Of a DNA stretch of 64,000 bases, positions 49,923 to 60,890 are shown in pieces. Where the stretch lies: contig JAOVVO010000206.1 in the NCBI GenBank assembly GCA_028564675.1, positions 1 to 64,000 of the forward strand, given 5' to 3'. Numbering within the stretch: position 1 is the first letter of the stretch; every line of letters begins with the position of its first letter. The stretch is from Onchocerca lupi. Taxonomy: Eukaryota; Nematoda; Chromadorea; Rhabditida; Onchocercidae. The translations under genes and the position numbers were made by a program. The notes beneath the pieces were generated by a model. That model was not told where the DNA came from and searched no databases. It worked only from the letters and a program-made list of their open reading frames with translations.

Positions 49923-52900
49923 TACGTCGAAGACAAAATATTGGCTGATTTATGCTGATGTAATCGTTTGTATCGCTGTAGTGTAAATCTATCGCCATTT
50001 TGTCTCCCATATATCAGGCTGTCTCTTCAATCATATTACATCTATAAATCGGTTTTTGAAATTTTCATAAAGCTTGTTCCGAAATGGTGAATGTCTCATT
50101 CGTAATGATTTTCTTCGAAACTAATGCTCCCACATTCTTCATTATATGCTGTATTACTGCACAAATTTTTACGGTTTGTTTTATTGGAACAAAATTTTTA
50201 TATCTGTATGTGCAGGATCATAATTATAATTTATGTCAATATTTCTCGAAAACTCATGTTTAGGAAATATTATTGTTGTCTTAAAATTTTATTCCAATTC
50301 ATTATAATTCTCCCACATAATCAAAACATATTTTTATATTTTTTGCAAGGAATATTCATAAAAAAAATTTTTGAAGACATAGAAAGTTAAAAAAAATTAA
50401 TCAAGATGGACGAGGGAAACAGGATTTTCATGCGAGGATGCGAAACTTGATTTGTTGGATAGGGTTGCTTCACGACACTAAGTAATTTAGATATTTCATT
50501 AGATAAGGTATGTTTAATACAATGCGTCAGGTGTCGTCCAGTATTAGCGGACGCAAAACACGTTAGGTAACAAATATCGAAAGGCGAAGTATAAGAGAAA
50601 AAAAAAAGTGGAGAGTGACGGCTTCGTGGCTGGTGAATCGATCGTCCCGGAGTTGATTGTAACTGATGATTTGGATTGTCGGCTGTTGCTTATAATATTT
50701 TTGGTTATCTCGCTTGCAAAAAGTTATCATGATGATTGAATTGATAAAGTAATAAATGAAAGGTCAAGTGATATATCCAATAAAACAAACCTTCCAGTTC
50801 ATTTCATTCAATTTTTGAAGTATTCGAACGAATGATTCAAAATTATTGTGAAAAAAGATTTAGTCTTTTCTTCTGACTGAAATATTGACCAAAGATAATA
50901 CAGTTTTTAACGCATTTTATCGATCTGTTAAGCATTCTTTTCAAACACAATAATGTAATTGAGATTCAGGAGGATTTAATGATAAAAGATCATTGAATAG
51001 TTTATTGGGTCATAGTTCAACTCTAAAAGAAGCTTTAAATTTTTTTCATTATTATCTAGTCAATAAACTGATTGGTGTCGATTTCGTACAAAATTCAATT
51101 TTAGGAACTGACAATTTTTTCTGATTCTTGCTCAATTCACAAAGTATCATTTATCAAGTTTTCTTTCATTCTTTACAATTTATGTTAAATTTCAAAATGA
51201 TCTTAACAGGATTTCAGTTGTCCAGCAATTTCTCATGTAGTTGTAAAAAGATGAGCTTCGATGATTGATCTCAACTGATTACTATCATTATCTGACAAGA
51301 AGTCATTATGTTCTTTTAATGATCAATATTCATTAACCATTTACTTATTCTTTTCATTTTTCTCAAATTTCCTTGAATCATTAGTGAATCATATGTTTTA
51401 TCATCAGTACTTCGAAAAAGTACTCGTTGTTACTACAAATTTATTATTTCATAATTTATTTCAAATGCAATTCTTGGACCAAACATGTTGTTTTCATTAA
51501 AAATTTTTTCGGCAATTTCACGATTCATTTCAGCTAATTGCTGTTCACCAATAATGCTGTAAAACTTTTCAATGTTATAAACATACTGTGACAAAAAATT
51601 ATCGAGAAAGTAAATCATATTACTTTCAAATTTCTTTACTATTTCATTAACGATATATATGCACAATCGTTGTAATATTGGCACAAATATAAGCTTATCT
51701 ATCTATCATATCATTTCGTAACAAGAATGAGATATAAAGGTGATAAAGATAGAAAAATGTGATATAATAATTTGTCTTAAATATTATCCAAATCATCAGT
51801 GAGAAAACTGAAATTATAACTGATTATATCAATATTATCAGTAATAAATAATCATTTAAAGCATAAATTCTTGAATAGATTAAAAAATGTAATAGAAATA
51901 AAATCTGAGGAATCATTTCCTAAGTAAAAAAGTCATCATTTTAATTTATCATTATATTTCAAAATGAGTGAATAATATTAATGAATTTGAAATCATTTAG
52001 TTTAATTATTTAATTTGTTTTCCATTCTTATTATTCTAATCTTTTAAATTTGACGAATAAAATCTCAGAATCACTCCTTCACTTGCTTATGCCATGCTTC
52101 TATGAATTTCAGATAAAAAAGTACGAAAAAAATATAAATTTTGAAATAATAATTTTAACTAAAAATATTTATTTTACAAATTATCAATTAAAAATGCAAT
52201 AGTAGAGGGTGAAGAAAAACCACTGAATGTCAAAAATGGTTGGTGTAATAGTTTACAAGTTGAAAAATGATGGCGCATATTGTCTTGTAAGTGTTGACAA
52301 ATGTGATGTCTTTTTTTCTATCTATGAAAATATGGAATAAAGTGATGGATAAAATGGTTGTTTTTGAATTTTCTAAAGAACAAAGTTCAATGTTGATGAA
52401 TTTTGCTGACAAAATATTTTTCCACTTTACCCATCAAACATTCAATTTAACTCTTTCATTCTGGCATTTCAACAAAAACATTCACAAAATAAGACTTCAA
52501 TTTATTTAATCTTTACTAAATATTCAATCAAAAAATTGGCAATGTTTTATTGGATTTACGCCTTGGTTTGTTTTAACTACAGTTTTTGCAGTATTAATTA
52601 AGTAAATGAATTAAATTGCAGTTACAATTAGACAATTAAATTACTCGTTAATTTATTATTAAGGAAGAATAAAAGTTAATCAGGCTAATTAAAAAAAATT
52701 TTAAGATATTTTATTGATTGCAAAGGCATTTTTTCATATTAAGATACTAATTAACATCTGAATAAATTGATAATTATTGGAAAGAAAATCACAAACTTTA
52801 ATATATGTGCAAATAAACAGATAAATAAAAATCTTGCAAATCAATAAAGTCAAATTTATTCTTGCTCTCAAATATATTCAACGGATGGTAAAGTCAAAGA

Positions 52901-53400
52901 TTTTGATAATCTACCATCTAATACTAATCAATAATAATAGTTTTCACAACAAATATGTCTGATATGATAAAAGCATTGGTTTCTGATCAGCACTGTGATA
53001 TTGTTTATATAATTTCGTTTCTTTTCGTCATGATAAATTTTAATGAAATGAATGATCTTATGTACCATAGCATTTTATTATAGTTTAATTTTAAAAATTT
53101 TTTCGAAAATCAGAATCCAAAAAATCTTACTTCACATAACTTGAAAACTGAAATTATATGATGTGAAATATTTGGTCTCTTTTTTCTTAAGATGCTTTTT
53201 AAACAAATATCATTAACAGCATTGTTTTTTCTACTTCATCAAAAATTTAAAGGCATTTAACTCGGTGATTAAATAAATTAATTGCATTCCTATTAAATAA
53301 TAATAAAAATGACATATTGAAGTTTGATTTAAATTTTTCTATTTTTTCAACCCTCCAAATTCTATCCTTTATTTTGGAATTCTTCAAATCCACTTTCCAG
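49923..53400. other. Intergenic 3.5 kb between the ABC and methyltransferase-like genes
   Basis: Holds the transporter's 3' UTR at the left, a less AT-rich patch at about 50400-50720 (see findings), and one possible minus-strand exon at 51433-51684. The remainder is AT-rich with no supported feature. Confidence 0.5.
51433..51684 (-). CDS. Possible orphan terminal exon, unrecognised
   Basis: A minus-strand frame of 83 codons ends in TAG at 51433. Its text has protein-like texture, unlike the low-complexity frames around it: NEIVKKFESNMIYFLDNF, then YSIIGEQQLAEMNREIAEK, then IFNENNMFGPRIAFEIN. It is mixed charged and amphipathic with no membrane span or signal peptide. The apparent first codon is GTG, so a true start would be the ATG at about 51618 or an upstream exon I cannot find. 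There is no known family. It could be the last exon of a minus-strand gene between the transporter and the methyltransferase-like gene, or a chance frame. Confidence 0.3.
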   Translation of the reverse strand: MPILQRLCIYIVNEIVKKFESNMIYFLDNFLSQYVYNIEKFYSIIGEQQLAEMNREIAEKIFNENNMFGPRIAFEINYEIINL

Positions 53401-56319
53401 CTTCTGACATCCTGCTTTTTGGTATCAAGTTCCGAAATCCAAGACATTAACCAATTTATCCAGACAGTTTTATTGGATGATATATTGATCAATGGAAGAC
53501 ATCATAAAATTGAGGATATAGCGATAAGACAACGCAATGGAGGGTACTAGTCTTCAAACATATTCAATCAGCATTATTTATAGTTTATAAATGAATTTTG
53601 AAATTTTTCTCCTAATTAAAACTTTTCAATTGTTTTAATTAAACGGCATTTTGCTGAAATTGCCTGAAATCAAATTCAAAATTCGAAAACTTAGCTTAGA
53701 AGAACATTTTTTTTTATTTCTAAATAAAAAAAAATTATTAAATTCTTTTTTCCACTTCTATTCAATTAGTTTCATTTATAATACTTTTAATTACATTTGC
53801 AATTAAAAATATAATTAATGTAACTTTTATTTACAGCTTATTCATACAACGAATACTGAAACTTACCAATTTTGGTCCATTTGCAGTTGCAAGTATGGTA
53901 CTCGAAATACCACCAAGTAAGAAATAGCATTCAACAAATCTTACGCGAATTAATTTTCAGAAGAATTATATATGACTTGATTGTTTCAGTCTTATTTTCT
54001 CACTCACACTTCAAATCTATCATTGCAGATTATGCTGTATTTCAAATTGATCACATGGCTTCGTTTAATTGTCAATCGTTTTTTTTTTTTTTCTTTCAAT
54101 TTTAGCAAAAAAAATTGCGACAGAATTGGACACTTCATTGTTGCAACTGAATCATTCGAAAGTTTTGATTCCATATATTCAAGCAATGATTGCTGCACCA
54201 TTTGCACTTGAAATAGTAGAGTTGGAGAAGAATGGTAAAGTATGGAATGTTTTGGAAATTGGTCTTGGTACCGGAATTTTGAATAGCTTCCTACATAATG
54301 TCTTCAGCAATGTTTGTCATCTTTCTTTATAAATAAGCATTTTAGTTTTGAAGTTTGAAATATTGCTGAAGCTTATTAAATGATAGTTTTTTTTTTAAAA
54401 AAAAAAAAAATTAAAACTAGTAACAAGCATGATAAATTGAATCAAGATTTTTTAAAAAAGCCAAAAGTATAACTCTCAATGGATTAATGAATTATTAACT
54501 TTCATACTTAATGACCGCAATGATTCAGTGATCTGAAAATATTTTTCTGACAACTTGAAATTCTAGAAATGCTTAAATCATAATTTCCAGCAGCACAATG
54601 AAATCTGTAGCAGAGATTTCGAAAAAATAGTCTATAACTATTCTTGTAGCAGATCATTTGAGCATTGCTTTTATTGTAGATACCTGAGTATTTACCTGCC
54701 GAATACTTGCAGTATTTTTCAATTTTATTTTCCATTTTCCTATTCATTTATCACTATAAGTAAAATCAATTGATTATATTTATCGATTGATTTATTAATT
54801 AGTGCGTATATTTTCTGTGCAATTTTTTTTTCAATTCTGTTAACTTTTTTTTTTTTTTATCATTTTAAGCCATATATCTTTTGAAAATTTTGAAACGATT
54901 CAAATTTCTGAAAAATCAGTCATTCAATTTCACTTATTGCTTTCAGATAAATATAACAGCAATTGAATTGGAACCAAAAATGTATGAAATAGCTAAGAAA
55001 TATTTCGGTTTAATCGAAGATAAACATCAAAGAATAATCGTTGATGATGGACTGAATTATTTGCAAAAAATTGCAAATGCAAGTTCGTTTCATTTCTTGC
55101 TATTCAAAAATAATTAATTGCATGCAAAAAGACTGTATTATTAGAAAGTACAATTATTTCATGAAGGATTATATTTGATCTCAGCTTTTTTGATACATTT
55201 GAAACTTCTAATTTTGACTACCGCCGCTATAACTGCTGCAACAAAGAGAAGAATTTATTTTGGAGGTCAATCTAAATTCGATGTGATTTTTATCGATGCT
55301 TGCTATGATAGAATTATGGATGAAATAATATGTCCCGTGGAAGCTTTCACGTTGAAACAAAATTTGAAGATTATCAAAAAAGCATTGACAAAAAATGGTT
55401 CGTTTTTTTTTGCTGAATTTCTCTAGTTTGTACCAATTAATTTTCAATCTTTTGATATTTCATCTTTGAAACTAGCAAAACTAACCAAAGATTTCGAAAA
55501 ATCGTCGATTTTCCCATCAGCTTGATGTAATTATAATAACCAAAAAGTCAAAAAAAAAAATAAATCATTATAAGAATATTATTATGAGAATTTAAAACAT
55601 CTGTCTAATTCAAGAAACGGAAGAGCAGAAATAGTTTAAAATCCATCCGATAATTTTTCAAGAAAATAAATTTTTCCTGTATTACTGTTGAAGGAAATAA
55701 ACTTTTCCTGCATTACTATTACATTCGAATAAAGTTTTATAGTACAAGATCGAATTTCCAACTTAAACTCCTATCAAAATCGATTTTGTACATTGTAAAA
55801 AAGTTCCTAAATTTTTAAAAAAATCAATGAAAAGAATGCAGTCAGTTTCAGGCATCGTTGTCTTATCAGTCTTGGCATTTGACAAAAACAAACTCAAAAA
55901 GGTATAAATTAAAATTGAATTTCAAATTTGATTTTATTATATGCTATGCATTTTAACTAATCAAATCAATTACTTCAGATACAAAATAATTACATGGATG
56001 TATTTGGCAGCTGTCATCGGATAACTGATAGCATAAATTTTGTCAACCACGTAGGTCATCTTGCATTAATCAGAAGTAATTGGTGCAAAAATTACACAGA
56101 AGTTTTATAGATTCTTTTGTAACAAAAAAATTTGACACAAATTTTTGCAATTCGTATTTTACTTCAAGCACAAATTTAAATTAAATTTAGCTGAATTTTC
56201 AGGTCCTTGCATGCGGCAAATACCGAAGAAATGAGGCGATATTTGCTAGAAAAATGAAAGAAATTTACAAAAAATTCGAATTTTATTCAGAACCGAAAAT
56301 TGATTGGAATGGAATTTGA
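53401..56319 (+). CDS. SAM-methyltransferase-like protein (METTL13/spermidine-synthase fold), 5' end unresolved
   Basis: Exons 53401-53543, 53837-53916, 54106-54311, 54947-55082, 55266-55397, 55852-55901, 55979-56050 and 56203-56319 join in frame (936 nt, 311 aa to TGA). In model numbering, motif I is NVLEIGLGTGIL with GLGTG at 127-131. The acidic end of the next strand is ITAIELEP with Glu150, then IIVDDGLNYL, then FDVIFIDACYD at about 193-201, and a late strand GIVVLSVLAF. This order fits a class I Rossmann-type methyltransferase close to METTL13 or spermidine-synthase-like proteins; nematodes have several uncharacterised ones. The substrate is unknown. The model begins at a CTTTCCAG acceptor in phase 0 with a hydrophobic LLTSCFLVSSSE, so an upstream exon with the start codon and perhaps a signal anchor is missing. 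Exon 5 may instead start at 55185, adding 27 residues. An optional exon at 54029-54070 would leave a 35-nt intron. Confidence 0.75.
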
Positions 56320-57905
56320 ATTAATGATATGTCACGTGCAACTGCAATTAACAGCATTATGTTCATCATCCGAATGTTTGAAACAATTGTTATAGAGAAT
56401 TCGAGAAAATAACCATTCCGTATACAATGAGATAAAACTTATCGAGATAATCGAGATATCTCAGACAATACTCACGACGGTTATTAAAACGAAAATTGTG
56501 CAAAGTTTATATTGTAAGTTAAAATAAAGTTCAAAAGTTTCTTGAATTGAACTTTGTCACTTTTTTAGATGCTAAATAAGTTCGAAATAATGCCAGGCTT
56601 TTTTTGCACATAAAATCTGAATATTTATTTGTTCGTTGTACAAATTCATTGCGCTGCAACCATAATGATCCCAGTCAAAAAAAAAGTCCCGATTATGAAT
56701 CGGGAAATTCATTGAATAGTTACGAATTTCGTTGCGACGATATGGAATTGCTTATGAATTTTTTCCTGTTTTGCGACGATACTTTCCGTTTATTTATTTT
56801 CGCGAGACGAACATGCATGTAGTCATTTTTATCCAACCATGGATGCTTCGAAATGATTCTGTGAGTTTGATGAAACTTATGCAATGAGAAATTTGTGGTA
56901 TTTTTGAAATTAAACAGATTTAATATAACTCTTGAATAAGATGAACTTTAAAAAATAAGTAACGATAAAAGCGTGTTTCATCAGCAATATTACAATGCAG
57001 GATTTTGTCATTTTTGTTGATTTGAAAATATGATCTATTTTTTTTTTATTTTATTATTTTTATTTGGTTATATATCAATAAATATTACCTTTTAAAAGAA
57101 TCTAAAGTAAATTTAATGGACAAACTGATATATTTTAAGAGTTAATGAGTGATAAATGAAGAGTTATTACAGTTCAATATTATTTATTTTTGGAGTGATG
57201 TTTTATTATTTTTATCAGTGCAATAATAAATAAAATTTTTTTTTGCTTCTTTTTTTTTGGTAATTTCAAAAATTTCGTCAATATTTAAATAAGTCAAACT
57301 GGATATATGCTCACATTGGATCGATAATGGTTATTCAAAAAATGAAAAGAAAATTTTTCACAATTTTATTTGTTCACTTATCAATTCAAAATGATAAAGA
57401 GAGAAAAACCATATTTAGAATAATTGAATCATCTCACATCATTTGCATACATTTAAATTACTTTAAGATATAAGTGCTTACAATAAAGCATGAACAATTA
57501 ATGTATTAAATTATCATATTTGAATATTTACTCTTTCTCTCTATTAATGTATAAGTAATATATGATATTGTCTGTGATATAGTATAAGATTAACAAAAAC
57601 TATTATCGATTGTCTATAATATCGTATAAACCCAATAAATCCTGTTGCTGACCTAACCGAATCACAATAGCAAGTAGATCACCAATTCAACATACTACAA
57701 ATCAAATTACAAATCATCAGATTTTTTCCTAACATTTATATAAGTAATTTTTTTTTTACTTAAATTTTATCGATTTTTTTCAAAACAAATGAGAGATACT
57801 ATTGTTAGAGCTATTATTTGTTGATTGTTTTTTAAGTCGATCTAAATTTTTGATTTTGCATAATTCAATCCTGGATGGAGCAGTGAAATTTGAACTAATT
57901 CATGC
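56320..57905. other. Intergenic 1.6 kb before tRNA-Glu
   Basis: A less AT-rich patch at about 56600-56830 has a short plus-strand frame with several cysteines and a perfect 8-bp hairpin TCCCGATT-ATG-AATCGGGA (56687-56705), plus TTGCGACGATA twice about 40 bp apart. I do not call a gene there. The rest is AT-rich and unremarkable apart from the repeat copy at 57641-57730. Confidence 0.45.
57641..57730 (+). repeat. Repeat copy A, upstream of tRNA-Glu
   Basis: Shares, in order, CTGTTGCTGACCTAACCGA, ACAATAGCAAG, CAATTCA and AAATTACAAATCATCAxATTTTT with copy B at 58576-58680. The translated texts also align (for example KLQIIRFF with KLQIIKFL), suggesting decayed pieces of one coding element. Confidence 0.5.
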
Positions 57906-57977
57906 TCCCATGTGGTCTAGTGGCTAGGATTCGTGGCTTTCACCCACGCGGCCCGGGTTCGATTCCCGGCATGGGAA
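57906..57977 (+). tRNA. tRNA-Glu (anticodon UUC)
   Basis: 72 nt without intron. The acceptor stem TCCCATG pairs with CATGGGA, discriminator A. The anticodon loop CTTTCAC carries TTC, on stem CGTGG/CCACG. The T arm CCGGG-TTCGATT-CCCGG is perfect, with internal B box GGTTCGATTCC at 57956-57966 and A box around TGGTCTAGTGG. TTTT runs at 57986 and 57991 are pol III terminators. It is close to the metazoan tRNA-Glu(UUC) consensus and looks functional. Confidence 0.97.
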
Positions 57978-59320
57978 GTTGTTCCTTTTCTTTTCACCGC
58001 ATCTTTGGTAGCAGTTTGTTCCATTTTATCTTTTTGACCTCAAATGTCGGACATCTCGAATTTTTATCTAATTATATAGATATCTTGCACAAGTTGGTAA
58101 TTTCTTTGAACTTTGTTCAACTTTTCAACTTATGCTATCCACATTTGTTAGATTACGATTCAAAAATCATGATCTGTCATGTATTGTGCATAATAGGTGG
58201 ATGATACAAGACTTATCATTCACAATATATTTTTGACGAAATTATAATTCAAAAATTATAATGTATTAACAGCCTATTATGTGCCAAAACGAGATATAAC
58301 AATTCCAAAATTATCAAAATATACTTAATTTGGTATTCGATTTCAACTTTGCAATATTAGCGGTTAATTTAACGACAAAAAATGAGAAGAAATAAAGAAG
58401 TTCTATTTTTTCGCTACAAATGACAACGAAAAGAATAATCTACCAATCATTTTGTTTAAATATTCTCAAATAATTGTTTGCACCGTACAGGAAGACCACT
58501 CTTCCGTCAATCATTAAAATTTTTTTCACTAAAGGATTTGTCTCTGTCACACATGACATTAAAAACTTTTCCGACATCTATTGCTTACCTAGCCGAGGTT
58601 ATAATAGCAAGAAGAAGAAGCAATCTTCAATTCACCAGGGCTATAGATAAATTACAAATTATCAAATTTTTGTCCCAAATCGTACTTGATAAATAAGATA
58701 AAGAATTGCTGAAAAATTGACGGATTAAATCGCATGTTTTAACAAATATTGACACTTTACGCTAACCTGAAAAAGATAATATGAGTTTTGCTGAGACAAT
58801 ACCGCTTAAATGAATTCATCTAATGATCTTTTCTATCGACATGTTGTTATATATTTCAAAATCCACAATAAATAGACATTATCCAATAATCTATGCGACA
58901 TTTGAATCATTTAAGTTAAAAAGAAGAGATAACGAAATCATTGAAAATCCCCAAAAAAAAAAGATATGATCAATCGATTTATTTAATAGAACAATCTAAA
59001 ACTTTCCATTCGTTGCAATTTAGTTAACAAGATGTAAATTCGAATTCTGCAATGGACAAAATTGAATTATGTTTATCTCTTTGTCAGGAAAAAATTTTGA
59101 TAAATACAAATTTAAAAAAAGAAAAAAAGACTTTCCAATTCTTTTTTCTAAGAAAATTTTTCCAGAAACAAACAATTTTAACATTGCTGCAAATCTTTAC
59201 TTATTTAATTCGTATGATTTACCATTGATTCATACGAAATCGATCTTAAATCTTCTTTGAAAAATGTGCAAATAATGTTGGTACTTTTATAAAAGTCTCG
59301 ATTTGTGACTTTGTTAATTT
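57978..59320. other. 1.3 kb between the two tRNA genes
   Basis: AT-rich DNA with the repeat copy B and no supported gene. The frame at about 59069-59260 (plus) is low complexity. Confidence 0.45.
58576..58680 (+). repeat. Repeat copy B, downstream of tRNA-Glu
   Basis: Partner of the copy at 57641-57730, in the same orientation. It lies inside an open frame (about 58478-58696) whose end reads SIAYLAEVIIARRRSNLQF and AIDKLQIIKFLSQI. Most likely a fragment of a dead dispersed element; the frame has no recognised family. Confidence 0.5.
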
Positions 59321-59404
59321 TGTCCGCCGCAGGATTCGAACCTGCGCCTACCGAAGTAGATTGCGACCTGAACGCAACGCCTTAGACCGCTCGGCCAGAC
59401 GGAC
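59321..59404 (-). tRNA. tRNA-Leu (anticodon CAG)
   Basis: 84 nt on the minus strand, no intron. The acceptor stem GTCCGTC pairs with GGCGGAC (one G-T pair), discriminator A. The anticodon loop TTCAGGT sits on stem TTGCG/CGCAA, giving CAG. A long variable arm (about 59350-59362) is typical of class II leucine tRNAs. The T arm CGCAG-GTTCGAA-TCCTGCG is intact, with A box TGGCCGAGCGGTCTAAGG. A T run about 27 nt downstream can terminate pol III. Confidence 0.96.
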
Positions 59405-59607
59405 TCGCATTCCATATTTCCTTCAGTCCTTGATAAAAATTTATGAAATTTTTTCTTAATTTGCAATTTTTCTATTGAAAAAACGGAGAGTATTTAAAAA
59501 AATTTGTAAAAATTCATTTGAAAAAAATTATTTTAAAAAATTTAAAAAAAAATAAATTTTTCTTTACTTCTATATGCTGAAAATCAATCCATAATAGAAA
59601 GAGTATC

Positions 59608-59725
59608 AAAATATAGAGTATCAGTATATCAGTATCAGTATTATCTGTATCAGTATATGAGTATCAATAATATGCCCTACTAACATATCAGTATGTCAGT
59701 ATCAATATAAATATCTCAGTTGTGA
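59608..59725. repeat. Degenerate TATCAGTA repeat
   Basis: The word (G)TATCAGTA or a one-base variant occurs about ten times with irregular spacing of 6-25 bp. Non-coding, just beyond tRNA-Leu. Confidence 0.7.
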
Positions 59726-60574
59726 TTAATCATATGGCTTTATTTTGCAAAATTATATAAAATACTATGAAACTTTTAATTAAGATTAATATTTATATTT
59801 GCAAATAATGTCTAAATTTATGAATAACAAATATAATTATAATACATGAATATGAAATCATTTCAGTTTTGAAAATAAGATAAAAATTAAGTTTACGAAG
59901 TAAACTAGTGAAATGATACAGTATGATTTATATATTTAAGTATAATTGTTGCATATTCAACATGTTTATTTTTAATATTTTGAAAATACAAATAATTAAC
60001 ATGCAAATATTAGAAAGAATAATTTCAAAATGAACAAGTGATAATGATGGTGATAATGATAGCATGCTGATTGTTAAAAAAAAATAATAAATTTTTGACT
60101 AAATATATTGGATTAAAAAATGGATCTAATATTTATACATTTAAATTAAAAAACAAACTTTCTAAAATAAATCAGTTTAATTCACAATTTTAACTTTTGA
60201 TCAAACTATTCAAGTTAATAATTAATTAGCAATTTTCATGTTAATAATAGTTAGCTTTGACATTATTACATTTAAATCAAGCTTAAATAGATTGTTAGTA
60301 ACAGATTTTGGAATGAAAAAATATGTCAATAAGATTGTACTAAAACTTATGAAAGATCAACTAATATTTTAAGTTCCTGGCAATTCTGGGCTAATAAACA
60401 TATCAATTAATCGATAGATTTTTAAGATCAAGCTAATATATATGTAGTTTGAATTTAATTGGATGCAAATAGAAGAATTACAAATCATATTCAAATTAGG
60501 CAATGTAAAAATTGTAAAATAAAGTATTGCACTAATAATTACAAAATTTGCATATTTCATACTCATTTATAGAT
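59726..60574. other. AT-rich intergenic DNA
   Basis: No gene, RNA or clear repeat seen. The minus-strand frame at about 60369-60566 is isoleucine-rich low complexity. Confidence 0.45.
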
Positions 60575-60890
60575 AGATAATTAATCACAATTTTGATAAT
60601 AATTCATTTCATTACTTTTGATATAATGATTAATCAGGATCTTGATAATAATTGCACTTCACTACTGATGAGATAAATAATCAAAATTTTAATGATAATT
60701 TGTTTCATTACTGTTACAATGATTAATCACAATCGTGTTGATAATTCGTTTCATTTCTGATACAATGAGTAATCAGAATTTTGATAATAATTCATTTCAC
60801 GATTGATAATTAATCAGAATTCTAATGATAATTTGTTTTATTGCTGATACGATGATTAGTTAGAATCTTGATGATAATCAGCTTCGGTAT
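60575..60890. repeat. Degenerate 46-bp tandem repeat overlapping a stop codon
   Basis: TAATCA (or TTAGTTAG in the last unit) recurs at 60582, 60631, 60678, 60724, 60770, 60811 and about 60857, spacing 41-49 bp, with the frame GATTAATCAGAATTTTGATAATAATTxxTTTCATTACTGATACAAT. The rightmost unit overlaps the last codons and TAA of the minus-strand secreted-protein gene, so the rest of the array is in its presumed 3' UTR. Confidence 0.8.

Noticed and set aside
53247..53492. Minus-strand 81-codon frame
   Set aside because: Antisense to the first supported exon of the methyltransferase-like gene, which splices in frame to seven more exons.
54029..54070. Extra exon NYAVFQIDHMASFN in the methyltransferase-like gene
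   Set aside because: In phase and attractive, but it would require a 35-nt intron after it, shorter than usual for nematodes, so it is left out of the main model.
60575..60890. CRISPR-like array (regular spacing of a short word)
   Set aside because: Nematode nuclear DNA, and the whole unit repeats, not just a short repeat between unique spacers.
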